Part shown: positions 9,500 through 17,953 of the stretch, one piece after another
How the letters are laid out: each line of letters opens with the position of its first letter
Position numbering within the stretch: position 1 is the stretch's first letter
Made by a program: the position numbers and the translations under genes
DNA from: JAKANT01 sp035502095
GTDB taxonomy: Bacteria > Pseudomonadota > Gammaproteobacteria > Burkholderiales > Burkholderiaceae_F
NCBI GenBank assembly: GCA_035502095.1
Contig: DATJUX010000011.1
Coordinates: 309,777 to 373,776 of the forward strand
DNA: 64,000 nt
Direction: 5' to 3'
The notes under the pieces: generated by a model
What the model was told of the DNA's origin: nothing
The model's input: the letters and a program-made list of their open reading frames with translations, nothing else
The model's database searches: none

Positions 9500-10165
9500 C
9501 TAGAAAGGCGAGAACGAGTCGAAGAAACGCGACAGCCAGCCCTTGATCTGCGCTTCTTCGATATATCCGCCGCCGCGGTAGTCGAGCCGCGCGTCGGCTA
9601 CCTGCGTCGAACTGACCACGTTGCCGGGCTGGATCTGATCCGGGTTGACGACGCCGGAGAACTTCAACACCTCGGAATTGGCGCGGATGCCGATCTGCTT
9701 TTCGCCGACGATGTGCAGGTTACCGTTGGCGAGCACGTCGATCACCGTCACGGTGATCGTGCCGGTGAACAGGTTCGACGACGTCGTGCCGCCCTTGCCG
9801 TCGAACGTGTTGTTCGAGCTCGCCGCGGCGGAAAATGGCTTGACGCTCTTGCCGAGCACGCCACTCGCACCCGGCAGATCGACGCTGAAGTCGGTCTTGC
9901 GTTCGGTGCTCGAATTCGCGGTCTGGCTCGCGTTCAGCTTCTCGTTGAGCTGGACCGTCAGGATGTCGCCGACGTAGCGCGGCTTGCGATCCTCGAACAG
10001 CGGCCGGTACGCGGTGGCCTGGAAGATGCCGCCGGTCGGCACGACCGTGGGCGGTATCTCCGGCGGCCGGGCCGTCGTCGGCCCGCTCATCGGGATCTCG
10101 TGCCGCGGCGCCGCGCAGGCGGCAAGCAGCGCGGCGGCGACGACGGCGAGCAGGCGGAGGCGCAT
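9500..10165 (-). CDS. flgH: Flagellar L-ring lipoprotein FlgH
   Basis: 221 residues. The N-terminus MRLRLLAVVAAALLAACAAP is a lipoprotein signal with lipobox LAAC, so Cys16 should be acylated and the protein anchored in the outer membrane. Family motifs include RKPRYVGDILTVQLNEKLNA and the C-terminal LDYRGGGYIEEAQIKGWLSR. It forms the outer-membrane bushing with the P ring. It lies between flgG and flgI in the usual order. Confidence 0.96.
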   Translation of the reverse strand: MRLRLLAVVAAALLAACAAPRHEIPMSGPTTARPPEIPPTVVPTGGIFQATAYRPLFEDRKPRYVGDILTVQLNEKLNASQTANSSTERKTDFSVDLPGASGVLGKSVKPFSAAASSNNTFDGKGGTTSSNLFTGTITVTVIDVLANGNLHIVGEKQIGIRANSEVLKFSGVVNPDQIQPGNVVSSTQVADARLDYRGGGYIEEAQIKGWLSRFFDSFSPF

Positions 10166-10204
10166 CGAAACGAGTCCGTGTGGTCGTGGCGGACCTGCGG
10201 GCGA

Positions 10205-10987
10205 TCAGGTCTGCGTGAGGCGCGCCAGCATCTGGTCGGAGGTCGTGATCGCCTTCGAATTGATCTCGTAGGCGCGCTGGGTCTGGATCATCGACACCAG
10301 CTCCTCGACCACGTTGACGTTGCTTCCCTCCAGGTAGCCCTGGTTGAGCAGGCCGACGCCGTTGGTCCCCGGCGCGTTGGTGGCCGGCGTTCCCGAGGCC
10401 GCACTCTCCAGCATCAGGTTGTCGCCCTTCGAGTCCAGTCCGCCGGGATTGATGAAGTTCGCGAGCTGGATCTGGCCGATGTTCTGCGGCGCGGCCTGCC
10501 CCGGCACGGTGATCGTGACCGTGCCGTCCTGGCCGATCGTCACCGACTGCGCGTTGGCGGGGACCGTGAGCGCCGGCGTGAGCGGGAATCCGCTGCTGTT
10601 GACCACCTGGCCGTTGGCGTCGGTGTGGAACGTGCCGTCGCGCGTGTAGGCGGTCGTGCCGTCGGGCAACTGGATCTGGAAGAAACCCTGGCCGTTGATG
10701 GCAAGGTCGAACTGGTTGCCGGTCTGCTGCAGCGTGCCTTGCGTGAACATGCGCGGCGTCGCGACCGGCCGCACGCCGGTGCCGATCTGCAGGCCGATCG
10801 GCAGTTGTGTCTGCTGCGAGGAATTCGCGCCGGCCTGGCGGACGTTGAGGTAAAGCAGGTCCTCGAACGCGACGCGCGAGCGCTTGAACCCGGTCGTGCC
10901 GACGTTGGCAAGGTTGTGCGACGTGACGTCCAGCTGCGTCTGCTGGGCGTCCATGCCGGTCTTGGCGATCCAGAGGCTTGGAATCAT
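10205..10987 (-). CDS. flgG: Distal rod protein FlgG
   Basis: 260 residues, the normal length. The N-terminus has SLWIAKTGMDAQQTQLDVTS then HNLANVGTTGFKRSRVAFED. The C-terminus has the family ending EGSNVNVVEELVSMIQTQRA then YEINSKAITTSDQML. These paired helices pack in the distal rod, which spans the periplasm into the L and P rings. It is encoded between flgF and flgH on the minus strand. Confidence 0.97.
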   Translation of the reverse strand: MIPSLWIAKTGMDAQQTQLDVTSHNLANVGTTGFKRSRVAFEDLLYLNVRQAGANSSQQTQLPIGLQIGTGVRPVATPRMFTQGTLQQTGNQFDLAINGQGFFQIQLPDGTTAYTRDGTFHTDANGQVVNSSGFPLTPALTVPANAQSVTIGQDGTVTITVPGQAAPQNIGQIQLANFINPGGLDSKGDNLMLESAASGTPATNAPGTNGVGLLNQGYLEGSNVNVVEELVSMIQTQRAYEINSKAITTSDQMLARLTQT

Positions 10988-11050
10988 TTCATCTGCTCCC
11001 CGGCTGGTGTTTCGACGTGGGCGCCAGCCGCGCCCGACCTGGGGCCGGCG

Positions 11051-11785
11051 TTACGAACCGCTGATCAGGCTGCCGGCTTTTTGTTCGTTCTGCTGCGCGC
11101 TGTCGAGCAGCTTGAGCTGCATCTCGAACTGGCGCGCGGCGGAGATCATTCCGATCATCGCGTCGACGACGTTGACGTTGCTTCCTTCGAGCTGGCCCGA
11201 CGCGACGCGCACGTTCGGATCCGCTTCGGCATCGCTGCCGTCGCTGGTGCGGAACAGGCCATCGGTGCCCTTGGTGAGGTCCCCGGCCGGCGGATTGACG
11301 AGCTTCAGCCGGCCCACCTGGTTGGTTTGGGCCTGGTTCGGCAGCTTGGCGGAGATGGTGCCGTCGGCGCCGATCGTGATCTGGCCGTCGATCGGCACCG
11401 TGATCTCGCCGCCCTCGCCCATCACGGGCAGGCCGCTCGGCGTTTGCAGCACGCCGTCGGGACTCACCTGCAGGTTGCCCGCGCGCGTGTAGGCCTCGCT
11501 GCCGTCGTTCGCCTGCACGACAAGCCAGCCCGCGCCCTGCACCGCGACGTCGAGTTCGCGTCCGGTGTTTTGCATCGGACCGGGCGTGAAGTCGTTGCCG
11601 AGTGTGGTCTCGACCGTGAACACGCGCGTGCCGGCTTCGGCGCCGCGCGCGGGCACGGCGCGCAGCGCGACCGTCTGCGCGCGGAAGCCGGTCGTGCTCG
11701 CATTGGCGAGGTTGCTCGCCAGCGTGTCCTGCCGGTACAGCAGGTTCTTGGCACCCGACATCGCGGTGTAGATCACGCGATCCAT
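11051..11785 (-). CDS. flgF: Proximal rod protein FlgF
   Basis: 244 residues. The N-terminus MDRVIYTAMSGAKNLLYRQD then LASNLANASTTGFRAQ is the FlgF form of the rod/hook signature. The C-terminus carries LEGSNVNVVDAMIGMISAAR and a closing coiled-coil helix. It makes part of the proximal rod and is secreted without a cleaved signal. It is followed by flgG after 63 bp. Confidence 0.96.
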   Translation of the reverse strand: MDRVIYTAMSGAKNLLYRQDTLASNLANASTTGFRAQTVALRAVPARGAEAGTRVFTVETTLGNDFTPGPMQNTGRELDVAVQGAGWLVVQANDGSEAYTRAGNLQVSPDGVLQTPSGLPVMGEGGEITVPIDGQITIGADGTISAKLPNQAQTNQVGRLKLVNPPAGDLTKGTDGLFRTSDGSDAEADPNVRVASGQLEGSNVNVVDAMIGMISAARQFEMQLKLLDSAQQNEQKAGSLISGS

Positions 11786-11822
11786 GGTCTCGCCCCGTGT
11801 CTCGCTCTAGCGCCCGCCAGCG

Positions 11823-13043
11823 TCAGCGCAGGTTGACCAGGGTCTGGTCGACCTGGTCCTGCGTCTTGATCGTCTGCGCGTTCGCCTGGTAGGTGCGCTG
11901 CGCGGTGATCATGTTCACCAGCTCCGCGGTCAGGTCGACGTTCGAGTCTTCCAGCGCGCCGGACTGCAGCACACCGAGCGTGCCCGAGCCCGGGCTCGAC
12001 ACCAGCGCCTGGCCCGAGTCGGAGCTCTCCGACCACTGGTTGTTGCCCAGGGCGATCAGGCCCTGCGGGTTGACGAAGTTGGCGAGCACGATCTGTCCTT
12101 GCGCCCGCGACTGGCCGTTGGTGTACTGGCCCAGCACGGTGCCGTCGCTGCCGATCGAAAAACCCGACAGGGTGCCGGTGGTGTAGCCGTTCTGCTGCAG
12201 CTGGCTCACGGCGAAGTCGACGCCGAACTGGGTCATGCTGCTCGCGGGGTACGTGATCGGGATCGCGAGCGGGGTGGCCGCCCCGTTGGTAAGCGGGATC
12301 GAGACGTTCATGGTCGCGTCGGCCGGCAGCGTGCCGCCGGAGCCGAAGTTGAGCGACCCAACCACGGCACCGCCGTTCAGCGCCGCGCCGTCGGCCGCCG
12401 CGTACACGTCCCAGGTGTTGGGCCCCGTGTTGACGTAGTACGTGGTCAACGTGTGCGAGTTGCCCTGCGAGTCGTACACGGTCATCGCGGTCGACGAGTT
12501 GTAGCTGGATGGGTTCGTCATGCTGAATGCCGACGTCGGCGGCGTGTCGCGCGAGTCGAGGTTGAGCGACAGGCTGGCCTGCGACGTCGGCTTGGGCGCG
12601 ATGTTGGCGAGCGAGAGCTGGAGGTCGACCGGCGTCGACGCGACCACCTGGCCGTTGATGTCGGCCGGGTACCCGGTCAGGCGCGCGCCGCTGTTGGAAA
12701 CCAGGTAGCCGTCCTTGTCGAGCGAGAACTGGCCATTGCGCGAATACGAGACAGTGCCGTTGGTCGTCAGGCGGAAGAATCCGGCGCCGTTGATGGCGAC
12801 GTCGAGCGGGTTCGAGGTGGTCGAGATGTCGCCCTGGGTGAACTGCTGGCGCACCGCCGCCACCTTGGCGCCGATGCCGATCTGCGTGCTGCTGCCGCCC
12901 GCGAGCGAACTGGCGAACACGTCGGCGAACTCCGCGCGCCCCGCCTTGTAGCCGACCGTCGAGGCGTTGGCGATGTTGTTGCCGATCGCGTCGAGGTCCT
13001 TCGACGCGACGTTCAGGCCGGACAGTCCTTGCTCGAAACTCAT
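11823..13043 (-). CDS. flgE: Flagellar hook protein FlgE
   Basis: 406 residues from the ATG at 13043, which has AGGAG eight bases upstream; an upstream in-frame ATG would add 23 unrelated residues. The N-terminus has MSFEQGLSGLNVASKDLDAI then GNNIANASTVGYKAGRAEF. The C-terminus has LEDSNVDLTAELVNMITAQR then TYQANAQTIKTQDQV. It polymerises into the hook, the universal joint, with length set by FliK. The middle is a serine- and threonine-rich beta domain. Confidence 0.97.
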   Translation of the reverse strand: MSFEQGLSGLNVASKDLDAIGNNIANASTVGYKAGRAEFADVFASSLAGGSSTQIGIGAKVAAVRQQFTQGDISTTSNPLDVAINGAGFFRLTTNGTVSYSRNGQFSLDKDGYLVSNSGARLTGYPADINGQVVASTPVDLQLSLANIAPKPTSQASLSLNLDSRDTPPTSAFSMTNPSSYNSSTAMTVYDSQGNSHTLTTYYVNTGPNTWDVYAAADGAALNGGAVVGSLNFGSGGTLPADATMNVSIPLTNGAATPLAIPITYPASSMTQFGVDFAVSQLQQNGYTTGTLSGFSIGSDGTVLGQYTNGQSRAQGQIVLANFVNPQGLIALGNNQWSESSDSGQALVSSPGSGTLGVLQSGALEDSNVDLTAELVNMITAQRTYQANAQTIKTQDQVDQTLVNLR

Positions 13044-13074
13044 CGAATGCTCCTGGGTGAGGCCGACTGAGGGA

Positions 13075-13734
13075 TCAGAGGATCTGGTTGACGGACGAGT
13101 ACGGCACCACACCGCCGCCGGCGAGGACGAGCTCCAGCGTGCCGTTGTCCATGCGCACGCCCGTGACCTGCTGCACCGCCAGTGCGGTGGCGTTCACCGA
13201 CGCCGCGCCGGCGGTCGCGGTCACGGTGAAGGCGTAGGTGCCGGCGGGCGCGGCCTGGCCGCTGTCGGTCAGCCCGTTCCAGGTGAACGGCGCCGTGCCG
13301 GCGGCCATCTGGCCGAGCTGCATCGTGCGCACGACCTGGCCGGAGGCGTCGGTGATCTGGACCGTCACGTTGTCGGCCGCGGTGTCGAGCTGCACGCCGG
13401 CCGTCGCGGTGCCCCCCGACCCGAGCGCGAGCGTGTTGCCCGACACCAGCACCGAGCGGCCCGTGAGCTGCGCCGCCTGCAGCGATTCCATGCTGCCGAA
13501 CTGCGACAGGAGCTGCGTGACCGTGCTGTTGAGGCTGTTCAGGCCGGTCACGGTGTTGATCTGCGCCAGCTGCGAGGTGACCTCCGAGTTGTCCATCGGA
13601 TTGAGCGGATCCTGGTTGTTCATCTGCGCCACCAGCAGCTTCAGGAACGTATCGCTCAGGTCCTGCGCGTTGGGCAGGGCACTGGTCGCGGTGGCCGGCG
13701 TGCCCGAGGTTCCGTTGACGGTGCTGACGCTCAT
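13075..13734 (-). CDS. flgD: Hook-capping scaffold protein FlgD
   Basis: 219 residues. The N-terminal motif TFLKLLVAQMNNQDPLNPMD then NSEVTSQLAQINTVTGL is diagnostic. The C-terminal half has the FlgD Ig-like fold with WNGLTDSGQAAPAGTYAFTV. It caps the growing hook and is removed when FlgK replaces it. It sits between flgC and flgE. Confidence 0.96.
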   Translation of the reverse strand: MSVSTVNGTSGTPATATSALPNAQDLSDTFLKLLVAQMNNQDPLNPMDNSEVTSQLAQINTVTGLNSLNSTVTQLLSQFGSMESLQAAQLTGRSVLVSGNTLALGSGGTATAGVQLDTAADNVTVQITDASGQVVRTMQLGQMAAGTAPFTWNGLTDSGQAAPAGTYAFTVTATAGAASVNATALAVQQVTGVRMDNGTLELVLAGGGVVPYSSVNQIL

Positions 13735-13757
13735 GCGGGCGCTTCCTCCTGGCCGGA

Positions 13758-14165
13758 TCAGGAGCCGAGCTGCAGCGTCTTCTGCAGCAGGCTCTTGGCC
13801 GTGTTCATCACGTCGATGTTGGTCTGGTAGCTGCGCGAGGCCGAGATCATGTTGACCATCTCCTCGACCGGGTTGACGTTGCTCATCGTCACGTAACCCT
13901 GCTCGTCGGCGAGCGGATGGTCGGGCTCCAGCACCCGGCGCGGCGCCGCGTTGTCCTCGACGATCTGCGCCACGCGCACGCCGGCGTTCGACGGCTCGGC
14001 ACCGAGCAGCTGGGTCTGGAACACGACTTCCCGTGCCTTGTAGGGCTTGCCGTCCGGGCCGGCGACGGAATCCGCATTGGCGAGATTGCTGGCGACCACG
14101 TTCAGGCGCTGGCTCTGCGCCGACACCGCCGAGGCGGAAACATCGAAGACGTTGAACAGAGACAT
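13758..14165 (-). CDS. flgC: Proximal rod protein FlgC
   Basis: 135 residues. The N-terminus has VFDVSASAVSAQSQRLNVVA then SNLANADSV, and the C-terminus has VTMSNVNPVEEMVNMISASR then SYQTNIDVMNTAKSLL. It is a rod subunit, secreted by the flagellar apparatus and placed after FlgB. Length is normal. Confidence 0.96.
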   Translation of the reverse strand: MSLFNVFDVSASAVSAQSQRLNVVASNLANADSVAGPDGKPYKAREVVFQTQLLGAEPSNAGVRVAQIVEDNAAPRRVLEPDHPLADEQGYVTMSNVNPVEEMVNMISASRSYQTNIDVMNTAKSLLQKTLQLGS

Positions 14166-14200
14166 CGGCTACTCCCCGGTTGATCGCAGGCCGCGCTTCA

Positions 14201-14623
14201 CTAGCTCTGCCCGTTGATGGCGGTCATCAACGTCTTGATCTGGCCGTTGATGAAACGCAGGCTCGCCTCGTAGCGCACCGCGTTCTCGGCGAAAGCGGCG
14301 CGCTCGGTATCGAGATCGACGCTGTTGGCGTCGAGCGCGGTCTGCAGCGGCGTGCGGTACAGAAGCGCCGGATGCGTGGGGCCGGCCGCGCCGCCGGCCG
14401 CGATATGACCCGGCTGCGTGACCGCGAGCGTGGCCGCCGGCGCACCGGCAGCGGTGGCCTGTTGGGTGGCCTGCTCGAGCGCGGTCCTGAAGTCGAAATC
14501 ACGCGCCTTGTAGTTGGGCGTGTCCGCGTTGGCGATGTTGCTCGCCAGCACGCGCGTGCGCTCCGACTGCAGCAACAGCGCAGTGGAGTCGAAGTCGAGG
14601 GTCTGGGTGATCTTGTCGAGCAT
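14201..14623 (-). CDS. flgB: Proximal rod protein FlgB
   Basis: 140 residues, first gene of the minus-strand flgBCDEFGHIJ run. The N-terminal ALLLQSERTRVLASNIANAD then TPNYKARDFDF is typical, as is VRYEASLRFINGQIKTLMTA at the end. FlgB is the rod subunit next to FliE and the MS ring. The divergent flgA lies 128 bp away. No sigma-28 site is seen on the flgB side, as expected if FlhDC drives it. Confidence 0.96.
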   Translation of the reverse strand: MLDKITQTLDFDSTALLLQSERTRVLASNIANADTPNYKARDFDFRTALEQATQQATAAGAPAATLAVTQPGHIAAGGAAGPTHPALLYRTPLQTALDANSVDLDTERAAFAENAVRYEASLRFINGQIKTLMTAINGQS

Positions 14624-14647
14624 GGTCGCGAAGCGGCAAAACGGCCC

Positions 14648-14674
14648 TAAAGCTTTTTTCCTCGCTGCCGATTA
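14648..14674 (+). promoter_or_regulatory. Sigma-28 promoter upstream of flgA
   Basis: TAAA, 15 bases, then GCCGATTA: one mismatch to the FliA consensus. It reads toward flgA, about 78 bp before its first ATG, inside the flgB-flgA divergent gap. Confidence 0.7.
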
Positions 14675-14751
14675 TTCGTTGGAGGGGCAAGGGCGATTGA
14701 CCAAAAAGCCGCGCTTGCCCGCGCCATCTCGCTGCTTGCCGGTGGGCGGGC

Positions 14752-15456
14752 ATGACTACGCTCGCGGTCATGAATCGTCTGCTCCTCACCTTTCTCCTCG
14801 CCCTGTCGTGCCTGGACGGTGCGTGGGCGGCTCCCGCACTGCAGGAATCGGTACGCATGTACGTGCTGCGCGAGGCCGCGACCGCGGCTGGTGGAACGCA
14901 GTCGCGCATCGACGTCACCGTCGGCGAGACCGATGCGCGCCTGCAGCTCGCGCCCTGCGCCCGCACCGAGGTCTTCCTGCCGTCGGGCGGCCGTCTCTGG
15001 GGTCGCGGCTTCGCGGGCGTCCGTTGCCTCGAGGGCGCGGCCTGGTCGATCAACGTCCCGGTGATGGTGCGCATCTACGGGCCGGCGCTGGTGGCGGCCA
15101 GGGCGCTGACCACGGGCGCCGCGGTGCAGCCCGACGACGTGCGCATCGCCGAGGTCGAATGGACGCGCGAGCCGCAGGGGGTCGTGACGACGCCGGCGCA
15201 ACTCGAGCAGCGGATCCTGGCGCGGCCGATATCGAGCGGCCAGCCGATTCCCCTCGGCGCGCTGCGCGCGCCGCAGGCGGTCGGCCAGGGCGAACCGGTA
15301 CGCGTGGTCGGGCGCGGCAACGGATTTTCGATCAGCGCCGACGGCATCGCGCTTGCCTCGGCCGTCGCGGGCCAGTCGGTACGCGTGCGCACCGACGCCG
15401 GCAAGATCGTGACCGGCACTGCGCGCAGCGGCCGGGTGGTCGAGGTACAGTTTTGA
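14752..15456 (+). CDS. flgA: P-ring assembly chaperone FlgA
   Basis: 234 residues. A signal peptide (NRLLLTFLLALSCLDGAWAA) sends it to the periplasm, where it helps FlgI assemble. The C-terminal half is an SAF-like domain with RALTTGAAVQPDDVRIAEVE and the closing VRTDAGKIVTGTARSGRVVE. ATG at 14770 (MNRLLL) would give a cleaner signal peptide and is a good alternative start. It is divergent from flgB and followed by flgM. Confidence 0.93.
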   Translation: MTTLAVMNRLLLTFLLALSCLDGAWAAPALQESVRMYVLREAATAAGGTQSRIDVTVGETDARLQLAPCARTEVFLPSGGRLWGRGFAGVRCLEGAAWSINVPVMVRIYGPALVAARALTTGAAVQPDDVRIAEVEWTREPQGVVTTPAQLEQRILARPISSGQPIPLGALRAPQAVGQGEPVRVVGRGNGFSISADGIALASAVAGQSVRVRTDAGKIVTGTARSGRVVEVQF

Positions 15457-15498
15457 ATGATCCCGTTTTTTCGGGGCTGAAGCAGGCAGCGGGCGACC

Positions 15499-15525
15499 TA
15501 AAGTCGCGCATCCTGCCGCCGTAAA
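15499..15525 (+). promoter_or_regulatory. Sigma-28 promoter of flgMN
   Basis: TAAA, 15 bases, then GCCGTAAA, about 40 bp before the flgM ATG. A FliA-driven flgM promoter closes the anti-sigma feedback loop, as known in enterics. Confidence 0.75.
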
Positions 15526-15562
15526 TAAGTCAGCAGGTTGGAGCGAGCGCCCGGAGGCGACA

Positions 15563-15868
15563 ATGAAAATCACCAACACGTCAGAACCGCTGCGGCCCGA
15601 CCGGGTGTCCCCGCCCGGCGATGCCCGCACATCGCGCGCTCAAGGCTCGGAGCCCGCGGCCGAAACCGAACGCGTCCAGCTGTCCGATCTGGGCGCGAAG
15701 ATGTCGCAGCTCGAGGCCCAGTTCGGCGGCGCGGATCTCGACGTCAAGAAGGTCGAGGAGATCCGCAGCGCGATCGCCGAAGGCCGCTTCAAGGTGAACG
15801 CGGGCGCGGTGGCCGACAACCTGATTTCCAGCGTGTCCGACCTGCTCAGCAAAAAAAGCTCGAGCTGA
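15563..15868 (+). CDS. flgM: Anti-sigma-28 factor FlgM
   Basis: 101 residues. The first half is polar and probably disordered. The C-terminal half has RVQLSDLGAKMSQLEAQF and then KKVEEIRSAIAEGRFKV, the FliA-binding helices. It holds FliA inactive until the hook is complete, then is exported. A GGAGG ribosome site and its own sigma-28 promoter lie upstream. flgN follows after 8 bp. Confidence 0.95.
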   Translation: MKITNTSEPLRPDRVSPPGDARTSRAQGSEPAAETERVQLSDLGAKMSQLEAQFGGADLDVKKVEEIRSAIAEGRFKVNAGAVADNLISSVSDLLSKKSSS

Positions 15869-15876
15869 CCGCCAGC

Positions 15877-16221
15877 ATGAACGCCGATCCGCGTGCGCTG
15901 CTCGCCGAGTTCGTGCAGTCGCTGCGCGAGGAGAGCGCCGCGCTCGTCCGCGGCGACGCCGAGCTGGTCGCCGCCCTCGCGACGCGCAAGAACGATCTCC
16001 TGCAACGCCTCGCGCCGCTCGTCAACCACGACGGGACGCGCCTGCCGCGCGCCCTGGTCGAAGAGGCCAGGGATCTCAACGACCGCAATGCCCTGCTGCT
16101 CGCGCCGCGCCTGATCGCGACCCGCGCGCGCCTGGACGCACTGCGTCGTGCGGCCCAGCCGACGGTGTACGGCGCCGACGGCCGCGCGCAGTCGATCGGC
16201 AGCCCGTTTACGCGCACCTGA
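15877..16221 (+). CDS. flgN: Flagellar export chaperone FlgN
   Basis: 114 residues from the ATG at 15877. It is mostly helical (LLAEFVQSLREESAALVRGD then LVAALATRKNDLLQRLAPLV), with the size and position of the FlgN chaperone for FlgK and FlgL. The frame is open further upstream, but that part lies antisense to nothing and overlaps flgM in another frame, so it is not coding. Downstream lies the decayed receptor fragment and the convergent fliA. Confidence 0.88.
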   Translation: MNADPRALLAEFVQSLREESAALVRGDAELVAALATRKNDLLQRLAPLVNHDGTRLPRALVEEARDLNDRNALLLAPRLIATRARLDALRRAAQPTVYGADGRAQSIGSPFTRT

Positions 16222-16263
16222 GGCGCGCGCCGCGCCTTGCGCCGGTGCGGACCATCCAACGCT

Positions 16264-16463
16264 CGCAGTTTGCCGTGCGGCTCGGAAGTGATCGCCGATG
16301 CGCAGGCCGCCCCAGTGGCGCCCGTGCACCGTGATCGGGGCCGACACGTCCTTCATGAGCACGAAGCGGCGCCGCCCATGTCGCGGCGGCAGGTCTGCAG
16401 CGGGAACCTGCTCGTGTTGCGCCCTGCGCCGAGGCCGATGCGGTCGTTGAAGATGCGCCGGTT
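16264..16463 (-). pseudogene. Frameshifted C-terminal remnant of a methyl-accepting chemotaxis protein
   Basis: Between flgN and fliA the minus strand encodes, in one frame (16379-16463), NRRIFNDRIGLGAGRNTSRF and later RRDMGG. In the next frame (down to about 16267) it encodes RFVLMKDVSAPITVHGRHWG and then GLRIGDHF. Joined, they read like the C-terminal end of betaproteobacterial chemoreceptors (RRDMGGGxFVLMKDxSAPIxVxGRHWGGLR). One missing base in the GGCGGCG run explains the frame change. The fragment begins directly at the fliA stop codon and has no start, so it is a relic. Confidence 0.7.
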
Positions 16464-17240
16464 CTACCAGTTCTTCAATTTGGCGCGCAGGCGGGCGACC
16501 GCCTGGCTGTGCAGCTGGCACACGCGCGACTCGGTCACACCCATCACGGCGCCGATCTCGCGCAGGTTGAGGTCCTGTTCGTAGTACATGCCCATCAGGA
16601 GCTTCTCGCGCTCCGGCAGGTCCTCGATCGCGCTGACCAGCGCGGTGCGGAAACGCTTGTCGCGCAGGATGTCGCCGGGGTCGGCACCATCGTCGGCGAC
16701 GTGGCGCTCCAGGTAATCCTCGTCGTCGTCGGAAAACCCGATGTCCTCGAAGTAGACCAGCTGCGCGCCGCGCGCGTCGTTCAGCATTTCCTGGTATTCG
16801 GCGACCGGGACGCCGATCTCGCGTGCGATCTCGGCCTCGCTGGGCGCGCGCTTGAGCTTGCCCTCCAGCCGGTGGATCGCATTTTCGATATCGCGCTGGC
16901 TCTTGCGCGCCGAGCGCGGCAGCCAGTCGTTGGCGCGCAGCTCGTCCAGCATCGCGCCGCGGATGCGGCTCGCCGCGTAGACCTCGAACTGCGTGCCCTG
17001 CGATTCCTCGAAGCGGCCCAGCGCATCCATCAGGCCCATCATGCCGGCCTGGATCATGTCGTCCAGTTCGACGTTCGCGGGCAGCCGGGCGATCATCTGG
17101 TGCGCCAGCCGCCGGACCAGGGGCACGTATTGCTTGATCGCGTCCTGGCTCTGCGTGGTTCCGCGCGCCGTGTAGATGAAGGCCTCGTTCTTCAAAACGT
17201 CCTCGTCGTTTGCGGCCGTTGCAGGCGCGGCAGTTCCCAC
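16464..17240 (-). CDS. fliA: RNA polymerase sigma-28 factor FliA
   Basis: 258 residues. Region 2 has YVPLVRRLAHQMIARLPANV, ELDDMIQAGMMGLMDALGRF and FEVYAASRIRGAMLDELRAN then DWLPRSAR. Region 4 has LPEREKLLMGMYYEQDLNLR then EIGAVMGVTESRVCQLHSQA. It drives the late flagellar genes and is held by FlgM. Its start overlaps the 3' end of the FlhG-like gene by 49 bp, so it belongs to the flhBAFG-fliA run. Confidence 0.97.
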   Translation of the reverse strand: MGTAAPATAANDEDVLKNEAFIYTARGTTQSQDAIKQYVPLVRRLAHQMIARLPANVELDDMIQAGMMGLMDALGRFEESQGTQFEVYAASRIRGAMLDELRANDWLPRSARKSQRDIENAIHRLEGKLKRAPSEAEIAREIGVPVAEYQEMLNDARGAQLVYFEDIGFSDDDEDYLERHVADDGADPGDILRDKRFRTALVSAIEDLPEREKLLMGMYYEQDLNLREIGAVMGVTESRVCQLHSQAVARLRAKLKNW

Positions 17241-17953
17241 TCGCTCATGCTGCGTGCGACGCGCAGCCAGTCCGGCGCCAGCCGCGCCGCGCCGCCGAAG
17301 CGCAACTCGATCGCCAGCCGATCGGCGCAGGCCTGGGCCAGTTCTCGAAACAGCCTAGCGGCGGTATCCGCGTCCCAACCCGGGAAAAGCAGCCGAAAAC
17401 CCGCAATGTCCGGCCCGTCGGCGAGATTCGCGAGCGCACGCAACATCCCGCTCCAGGCGGCACGCTGGCGCGGCACGAACGCGACCACCTCGCCGCGGCC
17501 CATGGCGTGCAGCAGCGGCGCGTGCGCCGGCTCCATCACCATCAGCACCAGGTCGGCGGCGCAGGGACCCTGCGCGAGCGCGGCGAGCGCGGTCATGAAC
17601 TGCACCTCGGCACCGCGCGCGCGCGGCGCCGCGCGCGCAGCGGGCACGACGCTCAGTTCCGGACCCGCGTCGAGGCGCACCTGCTCCAGGCTGCACTCGC
17701 GCCGCAGCGCATGCAGCAGGTCGAAGCGCGCACGCAGTCCCAGGCTGGCGGCGATCTGCGCGCGGGTGCAGTCGAGCACCAGCGTGTGCTGGCCGCTGCG
17801 CGCGCACGCTTGCGCGAGGCGGACGATCGAGGCGACCTGTGCGGGGGTGCGGCCCGGATCGACCGGGATCGGCGCCAGCCGCGCCCGTGCGACGCCGAAC
17901 AGCCTGCGGAGTCCCGCCGCCTGGTCGCTGCGGCGGGCACCGCGCTCATCCAT
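17192..17953 (-). CDS. flhG: FlhG-like (MinD/FleN family) protein without Walker A
   Basis: 253 residues, overlapping the 3' end of flhF by 8 bp and the 5' end of fliA by 49 bp, the usual FlhG position. It keeps the N-terminal helix DQAAGLRRL, which in FlhG proteins stimulates the FlhF GTPase. It also has a MinD-like strand HTLVLDCTRAQIAASLGL and AADLVLMVMEP. Where the P-loop KGGVGKT should stand the sequence is LAPIPVDPGRTPAQVASIV, so ATP binding is probably lost. FlhG normally limits flagellar number. The role here is inferred from position and the retained helix. Confidence 0.8.
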   Translation of the reverse strand: MDERGARRSDQAAGLRRLFGVARARLAPIPVDPGRTPAQVASIVRLAQACARSGQHTLVLDCTRAQIAASLGLRARFDLLHALRRECSLEQVRLDAGPELSVVPAARAAPRARGAEVQFMTALAALAQGPCAADLVLMVMEPAHAPLLHAMGRGEVVAFVPRQRAAWSGMLRALANLADGPDIAGFRLLFPGWDADTAARLFRELAQACADRLAIELRFGGAARLAPDWLRVARSMSEWELPRLQRPQTTRTF

